Origin: CAVBBU01 sp963593765
Lineage (GTDB): Bacteria; Bacillota; Clostridia; Lachnospirales; Lachnospiraceae
Direction: 5' to 3'
Length of the DNA stretch: 28,330 nucleotides
Assembly: GCA_963593765.1 (NCBI GenBank)
Contig: CAVBBU010000011.1
Coordinates: forward strand, 1-28,330
The position numbers and the translations under genes are program-made. Shown piece by piece: positions 23,879 through 28,330 of the stretch (position 1 is the stretch's first letter; every line of letters begins with the position of its first letter). Below the pieces are notes generated by a model. The model was not told where the DNA came from. It made no database searches and saw only the letters and a program-made list of their open reading frames with translations.

Positions 23879-24724
23879 CTATCCTACAGCTACAACTATT
23901 CCGCCATCTCCTGCATAAAGCGTTGCTACCCCTGCAGTTTTTGTTACTACAACATCCTTAAATATATTTTTAGAGCGAAACATCTCTGCAACCAGCTTTC
24001 CTCTTACTGGATTGTTGCACTGCGATATAACTACTCTTGCACTTGATGGATCAGTGCACTCCTTACTAGCTATATTTACCATACGCTCAAGTGCTTTTTT
24101 TATTCCTCGGCATTGATCCTTTTTAATTATCTTACCATCTATAGCACCCATTACCGGCTTTATATTAAGTGCTGTTGCTATAATCGCAGTAAGCCCTGAT
24201 AGCCTACCATTTTTTCTAAGTGGCTCTAGTGATTCGATAACAAAATACGTCTGCATAGTATCAGTATATGCGATTATCTCCTCGCTTATCCTATCAAAAT
24301 CAAGTCCAGCCTCGCACAGCTCGTTAAGCTTAAGTGCAATACATAGCTGACCTGCAGAGGCAGACTTAGAATTTATAACAAGTATCTTCTTTTTTGTATC
24401 AGGATTTTCTTCCAGATAAAGATTTTTTGCAAGCTCTGCTGACTGATACGAGCCGCTAAGATGCTTTGATAATGTTATTATAAAATAATAATCATAATCT
24501 CCCTCTAGCTCGTCCTTAAAGCTTTGCGGTGATGGGCATGCACTCTTACCGCCATTAGTGCTTTTTTCTATCCTGTCTATAAAATCCTTTTGGTCAAAGC
24601 CTTCATTATCTATAGTGCTATAATCATCTACATATAATGTAAGCGGAACAGTAGCAAAGCTGCAATCAGGCTCTATACCCTCTCTAGGATCTAAGCAGCT
24701 GTCAGATATAATCTTATACTTCAT
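23879..24724 (-). CDS. DegV family fatty-acid-binding protein
   Basis: The protein has 281 residues from the ATG at 24724, which has AAGGAG upstream; a start at 24760 lies inside the palindrome and is not plausible. DegV/FakB proteins bind a fatty acid and, with FakA kinase, present it for phosphorylation. Family motifs are KIISDSCLDP near the start, KSACPSPQSFKD (about 80), TLSKHLSGSYQSAELA (about 95), NSKSASAGQL and the C-terminal GDGGIVVAVG. No fakA is in view. The gene is driven by a consensus promoter with a palindrome at its start site, and mazG follows. Confidence 0.92.
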   Translation of the reverse strand: MKYKIISDSCLDPREGIEPDCSFATVPLTLYVDDYSTIDNEGFDQKDFIDRIEKSTNGGKSACPSPQSFKDELEGDYDYYFIITLSKHLSGSYQSAELAKNLYLEENPDTKKKILVINSKSASAGQLCIALKLNELCEAGLDFDRISEEIIAYTDTMQTYFVIESLEPLRKNGRLSGLTAIIATALNIKPVMGAIDGKIIKKDQCRGIKKALERMVNIASKECTDPSSARVVISQCNNPVRGKLVAEMFRSKNIFKDVVVTKTAGVATLYAGDGGIVVAVG

Positions 24725-24758
24725 ATAACTCCTTGTTTGGCAGCAAATAGTAACCACC

Positions 24759-24789
24759 ATATGACATAGTTTTTAATACTATGTCATAT
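24759..24789. promoter_or_regulatory. Palindromic operator candidate at the degV start site
   Basis: ATATGACATAGT and ACTATGTCATAT form a perfect 12-bp inverted repeat with a 7-base spacer; an outer ACCAC/GTGGT pair (24753-24757, 24796-24800) extends it. It covers the expected transcription start and touches the -10, a usual place for a repressor. No U-run follows on either side, so it is not a terminator. The protein that binds it is unknown. Confidence 0.6.
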
Positions 24790-24816
24790 TATATTGTGGT
24801 ATATATAGTCTGTCAA
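24788..24816 (-). promoter_or_regulatory. Consensus promoter of degV-mazG
   Basis: A perfect TTGACA (24811-24816), 17-bp spacer and perfect TATAAT (24788-24793) on the minus strand. Such a strong promoter would normally need control, and an operator-like palindrome overlaps its start. Confidence 0.85.
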
Positions 24817-24871
24817 TAGCTGCTACCTAGTAATTCAGCCATAATTATAGCCATTTAACAGCTCCATTTTG

Positions 24872-26947
24872 CTACTTAGTGATTGCAGTCATTATATCAT
24901 TTGTTCTATGTATAAATTCTGCCATACGCTCTGCAGAAAGTGTTCCATGTGCGATAAGTGCAAGGTCGTATAGCTGCTTACTTATCTTTTCGGAAACATC
25001 GCCCTCGTTATGCTCTAAAAGATATTTAACTAGCGGATGTGCTGTATTAAGAACTAGAGTATTTCCCTCTGAGCCAAACATAGACATATCCATGCCAGCC
25101 ATTCCATACTGCTTCATCATATCCTGCATACGTCTGCTTTCCTCAGATACTGTTAAAAGCGATGCAGTCGATGCATCCTTTAAGGTCTCAAGCTTAACCG
25201 CTAGCTTTTCATCTCCTATAGCCTTTTTAACAGCCTCAGCAGTCGTCTCATATTTTTTCTTATCATCCTCGCTAAGCTTAGCATCCTCCTTAAAGGCCTC
25301 CTCAAGGTCGGTATCTATTCTAAGGAATTTAAGACCTTCGTTTTGCGATTCAAGCTTACTTACAAACGGTGTGTCTATATTATGATTTAAAATTACAGCA
25401 TTTAGGCTCTGAGCCTTATACATATCTATGTATCTTGCCTGCTCCTTTTCATCTGTAACATAGTAAATCTTAGTTTCCTGTATCTTAGCCTTTTCTTCCT
25501 TATTATCTTCATCTTTTTCCGTTTTATCTGCATTGCCCTCGTCAGACTTTTCTTCATCTGATTTAGGCACTTCAGGAATCAAATCCTTAAGCGTAAGATA
25601 CTTATGGTCTATGTCCTTAAATAGGATAAAGTCATTCATCTTTTCGGCAAACTTTTCATCCTTAAGAAAACCATACTTGATAAATGGAGCTATATCGTCC
25701 CAGTACTTCTCATAATTTTCTCTGTCTGTCTTGCACATTCCAGACAGCTTATCAGCAAACTTCTTAGATATATAATCACTTATCTTCTGAACGAAGCCAT
25801 CATTTTGAAGTGCACTTCTTGATACATTAAGCGGAAGGTCAGGGCAGTCTATCACGCCCTTAAGCAGCATAAGATACTCAGGGATAACCTCCTTTATATT
25901 ATCTGCTATAAATACCTGATTGTTGTAAAGCTTGATAACACCTTCTATGCTCTCAAACTCCATATTAATCTTAGGGAAGTAAAGTATGCCCTTTAGATTA
26001 AACGGATAGTCCATATTTAGATGAATCCAGAACAGCGGCTCCTTATAATCTCTAAATACCTTTCTGTAAAATTCCTTATATTCATCCTCTGTACATTCAT
26101 TAGGATGCTTAGTCCACAGCGGATGGGTATCATTGACCGCAACAGGTCTTTTCTTAATCTTATACTGCTCCCTACTAGGCGCAGTCTCTACTACCTCCTT
26201 AGTTCCATCTTCCTTAGTTTCTTCCTTCGTCTCGGCAGGCTTAATAACTGTTTCTATTACAGTATCTGTATCCTTAAGCTCATCCTTTTCTATAATCTCT
26301 GTTTGCTCGCCGGCATCAACATTGGTAAGGTAAATGTCATAAGGCATAAATGAGCAGTACTTATCCAAAACCTCTCTTACTCTATACTCATTAGCAAATT
26401 CCATGCTGTCTTCGTTTAGGTAAAGAGTGATTTTAGTTCCTACCTTTTCCCAGCTGCCATCGCTCATTTCAAATTCTGTTCCGCCATCTGATACCCAGTG
26501 AACAGCACTAGCACCTTTCTTGTATGACAGAGTATCTATGCTTACCTTATCCGCAACCATAAATGCAGAATAAAAGCCAAGTCCGAAGTGACCTATAATC
26601 TGGTCGTCATTTGCCTTGTCTTTATACTTTTCCACAAAGTCCTTTGCTCCGGAAAATGCTATCTGATTGATATATTCTTCTACCTCGTCCGAGGTCATTC
26701 CAAGACCATTATCGGTAAATGTTATCGTTTTGTCCTTGGCACTTACTGCCACATCGATCTGATATTTTACATCGCTTGGCTCTGTATACTCACCTATAAG
26801 AGCTAGCTTTTTTAGCTTTGTAATAGCATCACTGCCATTAGATACTATCTCTCTTATAAATATGTCATGATCCGAATACATCCATTTTTTAATAATAGGA
26901 AATATATTATCGCTGCTTATAGATAAGCTTCCTTTTTTTGTTGACAT
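24872..26947 (-). CDS. htpG: HSP90-family chaperone HtpG
   Basis: This is an ATP-dependent dimeric chaperone. At 691 residues it is longer than E. coli HtpG (624). The N-terminal ATPase has IREIVSNGSDAITKL (about 31-45), TDNGLGM (78-84) and GHFGLGFYSAFMV (119-131); the middle domain has the catalytic NVSRSALQND (374-383). Two acidic, Lys/Glu/Asp-rich linkers (213-262 and 461-489) explain the extra length. AGAGGTG precedes the ATG. A promoter at 26998-27025 and a CIRCE at 27033-27059 lie upstream, so HrcA control is likely. No clear terminator is seen before degV. Confidence 0.97.
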   Translation of the reverse strand: MSTKKGSLSISSDNIFPIIKKWMYSDHDIFIREIVSNGSDAITKLKKLALIGEYTEPSDVKYQIDVAVSAKDKTITFTDNGLGMTSDEVEEYINQIAFSGAKDFVEKYKDKANDDQIIGHFGLGFYSAFMVADKVSIDTLSYKKGASAVHWVSDGGTEFEMSDGSWEKVGTKITLYLNEDSMEFANEYRVREVLDKYCSFMPYDIYLTNVDAGEQTEIIEKDELKDTDTVIETVIKPAETKEETKEDGTKEVVETAPSREQYKIKKRPVAVNDTHPLWTKHPNECTEDEYKEFYRKVFRDYKEPLFWIHLNMDYPFNLKGILYFPKINMEFESIEGVIKLYNNQVFIADNIKEVIPEYLMLLKGVIDCPDLPLNVSRSALQNDGFVQKISDYISKKFADKLSGMCKTDRENYEKYWDDIAPFIKYGFLKDEKFAEKMNDFILFKDIDHKYLTLKDLIPEVPKSDEEKSDEGNADKTEKDEDNKEEKAKIQETKIYYVTDEKEQARYIDMYKAQSLNAVILNHNIDTPFVSKLESQNEGLKFLRIDTDLEEAFKEDAKLSEDDKKKYETTAEAVKKAIGDEKLAVKLETLKDASTASLLTVSEESRRMQDMMKQYGMAGMDMSMFGSEGNTLVLNTAHPLVKYLLEHNEGDVSEKISKQLYDLALIAHGTLSAERMAEFIHRTNDIMTAITK

Positions 26948-26997
26948 AAAAACACCTCTTTTCTATATTAAGGACTTTTTTTAGCCCTATAATCAAC

Positions 26998-27025
26998 ATT
27001 ATATAGTTTATATTGCAAAAGTCAA
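26998..27025 (-). promoter_or_regulatory. htpG promoter
   Basis: TTGACT (27020-27025), 16-bp spacer, TATAAT (26998-27003), with a leader of about 44 bases. The CIRCE lies seven bases upstream of the -35 rather than in the usual position at the start site. Confidence 0.8.
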
Positions 27026-27032
27026 TAAAAAA

Positions 27033-27059
27033 TTAGCACTCTTTAGTAAAGAGTGCTAA
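27033..27059 (-). promoter_or_regulatory. CIRCE element (HrcA operator), also terminator-shaped
   Basis: TTAGCACTC, nine bases, GAGTGCTAA: a perfect match to both arms of CIRCE, the operator of the heat-shock repressor HrcA. The nine-base spacer is itself self-complementary, so the whole element folds into a 12-bp stem with a 3-base loop, followed on the minus strand by six T. It thus also looks like the intrinsic terminator of the HPr-like gene at 27181. Confidence 0.88.
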
Positions 27060-27070
27060 CATCTTATTTT

Positions 27071-27122
27071 TTCCGACTTTTTGTTCTGGTTTTATATTCC
27101 GGCTTTATATTCTGGTTTTAAG
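27071..27122. repeat. 13-bp tandem repeat
   Basis: Four consecutive 13-base units based on TTCYGGYTTTATA (27071, 27084, 27097, 27110), the first most degenerate. It lies in the untranslated tail between the HPr-like gene and the CIRCE. No function is evident. Confidence 0.6.
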
Positions 27123-27180
27123 GTATTCCTGTATGCCTTTTTATTTTATGCCAAAAGCCTTATAGAGTTATACAAAATTC

Positions 27181-27426
27181 CTATGCAGCTGTATTGCTAA
27201 GCTGCTCATGCTTTTCAAGGAATTTCTCAAAATCCCTATCCTCGCCGCAATAGCTTACATTAACAGGAACTAAAAGGTTAAGAGACATAACCCCAACTAT
27301 AGACTTGCCGTCTATAGCTATTCTCTTTCCAACTGATACATCGACATCAAAATCGCACCTGCTAGCAAGTGCTACAAATTCTTTGGCTGCATCTACACTG
27401 CCAAGTAATATCATCTTCTCTTTCAT
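27181..27426 (-). CDS. HPr-like protein lacking the phosphorylatable histidine
   Basis: The protein has 81 residues with the HPr fold pattern: the serine-46 region is recognisable in KSIVGVMSLNLLVPV (about 41-55), and predicted strands and helices follow HPr order. The active-site GLHARPA loop is missing; at that position the sequence reads LGSVDAAKEF, with no histidine. It therefore should not carry phosphate in the PTS and may be regulatory or structural. Similar variants are, to my knowledge, frequent in Lachnospiraceae. GAGGAGAG precedes the ATG; its own promoter is at 27501-27529. Confidence 0.75.
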   Translation of the reverse strand: MKEKMILLGSVDAAKEFVALASRCDFDVDVSVGKRIAIDGKSIVGVMSLNLLVPVNVSYCGEDRDFEKFLEKHEQLSNTAA

Positions 27427-27500
27427 AATTATCTCTCCTCATGCAAAACCCACAATTTACATAAAGTCTTTGATTGCATATCTCTCAAAAACTTTACTGT

Positions 27501-27529
27501 TTTATATCACTTTGATATATCATTGTCAA
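27501..27529 (-). promoter_or_regulatory. Promoter of the HPr-like gene
   Basis: A perfect TTGACA (27524-27529), 17-bp spacer and TATAAA (27501-27506) with an extended TG. Leader about 70 bases. Confidence 0.75.
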
Positions 27530-27599
27530 CCTGTTTTCCCACAAAGATTTATTATTTTGCCATTAAAATCGGCTATGCATTAATGCGTTTGCCTGTTCC

Positions 27600-27649
27600 A
27601 AGGTGCAGGGGTTCTTCCGAAGACAAGTCTTAGAAGTACCCTGCGCCTT
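27600..27649. other. Long hairpin downstream of the surface-protein gene
   Basis: AAGGTGCAGGG pairs with CCCTGCGCCTT, enclosing CTTC/GAAG and AAGA/TCTT. One pair is U-G on the plus strand but C-A on the minus strand. No U-run follows on the minus strand, so it is a poor terminator for the gene at 27663; it may be an RNA element or a palindromic repeat. Confidence 0.45.
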
Positions 27650-27662
27650 ATTGCTTATTATA

Positions 27663-28330
27663 TTACTGTATCCTTGCACCGTCTGCATCAACCTGATGAT
27701 TGTCCGGTGTGACAGCATTGCTGTACATTGAGCCATACGGACGATTGTTTGCGGCATTATTGTATACCCACTTAGAGCTTGCTGCATCAAAGGTATAGGT
27801 AGCCGCCTCCGGCGCAGGTGCAAAGTAATACTGCTTGCCATTTATAAGCTGCCAGCCTGTGAGCATATCTCCTGTATTAGCATCCATATAGTACCAGTAG
27901 TCACCCGTTGTATCATAGAACCAGCCATATAATCTGCCCTTATTCTCATCGCAGTAATACCACTTGCCGTCTGTGCTATCCAATACCCAGCCTGACCTTA
28001 AGTAGCCATCATAGCCAAATGCGTAATCTACATTATTTACCTTGACCCAGCTTATCTTCTCACCGGCATTGCCGTCTGTGCTGTTCTCACTTGAGCCCGC
28101 TGCATAGGTGCCGTCTGCATACTCATATTTCCAGCCTGTGCTGTCCTTAGTCCATGTGCCGGATTCATTGCTTGCGCCTGTTATGCTGCCTGCAGCGGAG
28201 GATGAAGTAGATCCGCTTCCTCCGCTGCCGCCTGATGAACCTCCGCTTGAGTTTCTTGAATTATAGTATCCACAGACTGTGCACTTATTACTTCTAAATG
28301 TGTGCGCTCCAACCGTATCTTCAAGCTTTG
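27663..28330 (-). CDS. Cell-wall-binding surface protein (C-terminal part; start outside window)
   Basis: The frame stays open from the right window edge to the stop at 27663, giving the last 222 residues. In order they are: an HTFRSNKCTVCGYYN motif (a CxxCG mini-ribbon often found at the ends of clostridial surface repeats), a Ser/Gly-rich flexible linker, two degenerate aromatic segments, and choline-binding-type wall repeats (GWVLDSTDGKWYYCDENKGRLYGW, at about 27930-28000, then DYWYYMDANTGDMLTGWQLINGKQYYF). The end, about 50 residues, is Asn/Ala-rich with a variant repeat. The protein is probably secreted and held non-covalently on the wall. An internal TTG at 27983 is not the start. GC content is higher than in the neighbours. 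Confidence 0.85.
   Translation of the reverse strand, partial: KLEDTVGAHTFRSNKCTVCGYYNSRNSSGGSSGGSGGSGSTSSSAAGSITGASNESGTWTKDSTGWKYEYADGTYAAGSSENSTDGNAGEKISWVKVNNVDYAFGYDGYLRSGWVLDSTDGKWYYCDENKGRLYGWFYDTTGDYWYYMDANTGDMLTGWQLINGKQYYFAPAPEAATYTFDAASSKWVYNNAANNRPYGSMYSNAVTPDNHQVDADGARIQ

Noticed and set aside
24788..24789. degV palindrome read as an intrinsic terminator of htpG
   Set aside because: No U-run follows the stem on the minus strand and it overlaps a consensus -10, so an operator is the better reading.
27563..27841. Minus-strand frame of 92 codons near the surface gene
   Set aside because: It overlaps the wall-repeat frame, which continues open to the window edge and has clear repeat motifs; this one has none.
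1..28330. tRNA genes, CRISPR arrays, transposases, phage genes or toxin-antitoxin pairs
   Set aside because: None was seen on either strand; the window reads as ordinary chromosome with a few regulatory oddities.

Overview
The window looks like a chromosomal segment of a low-GC Gram-positive Clostridia member, most likely Lachnospiraceae. The basis is the AT-rich sequence, strong AGGAGG-type ribosome binding sites, a Firmicutes-type ribosomal protein L10 leader, a CIRCE element, the style of L7/L12, an HPr-like protein without the active histidine, and choline-binding-type cell-wall repeats. The family assignment is inference from protein style. There is no rRNA or tRNA gene, CRISPR array, phage module or intact insertion sequence. 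Almost all genes are on the minus strand; only two are on the plus strand.

Region by region (transcription runs right to left unless stated). 1-5948: a surface/DNA-maintenance operon of a membrane protein with a zinc ribbon, a zinc-ribbon/YARHG protein, an ABC-F ATPase with one degenerate ATP site, exonuclease ExoA, a membrane-anchored wall-repeat protein, and a GtrII-like glycosyltransferase cut by the window edge. 6159-9676: the translation/transcription block rpmG-secE-nusG-rplK-rplA-rplJ-rplL, with a promoter, a likely L1 operator before rplK, an L10 leader with attenuator before rplJ, and a terminator after rplL. 9698-13914: mreB-recD2-comF. 13915-14257: a 340-base gap that holds a candidate structured small RNA on the plus strand. 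14258-17278: a large zinc-ribbon membrane protein and a divergent CmpB-family membrane protein, driven by overlapping promoters.

17270-20421: a metal-flavoured operon. It encodes a Gx-type membrane transporter, a CobW/G3E GTPase with a tandemly repeated His/Cys tract, a second CobW-like GTPase fused to a YcgQ-like domain, and an unknown 137-residue protein. 20447-22320: comEA, an orphan OmpR-type response regulator and an Asp23 protein. 22336-23433 (plus): a YprB-type nuclease that appears to be leaderless. 23428-24816: mazG and a degV gene whose consensus promoter runs into a 12-bp palindrome. 24872-27059: htpG, with a perfect CIRCE upstream of its promoter that also has the form of the terminator of the preceding HPr-like gene. 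27600-28330: a hairpin and the C-terminal part of a wall-bound surface protein.

The best leads for something undescribed are the C-rich small RNA candidate at about 14071-14250, the CIRCE/terminator hybrid, the degV operator, and the paired CobW operon. All functional calls rest on sequence reading alone; no database search or folding program was run.
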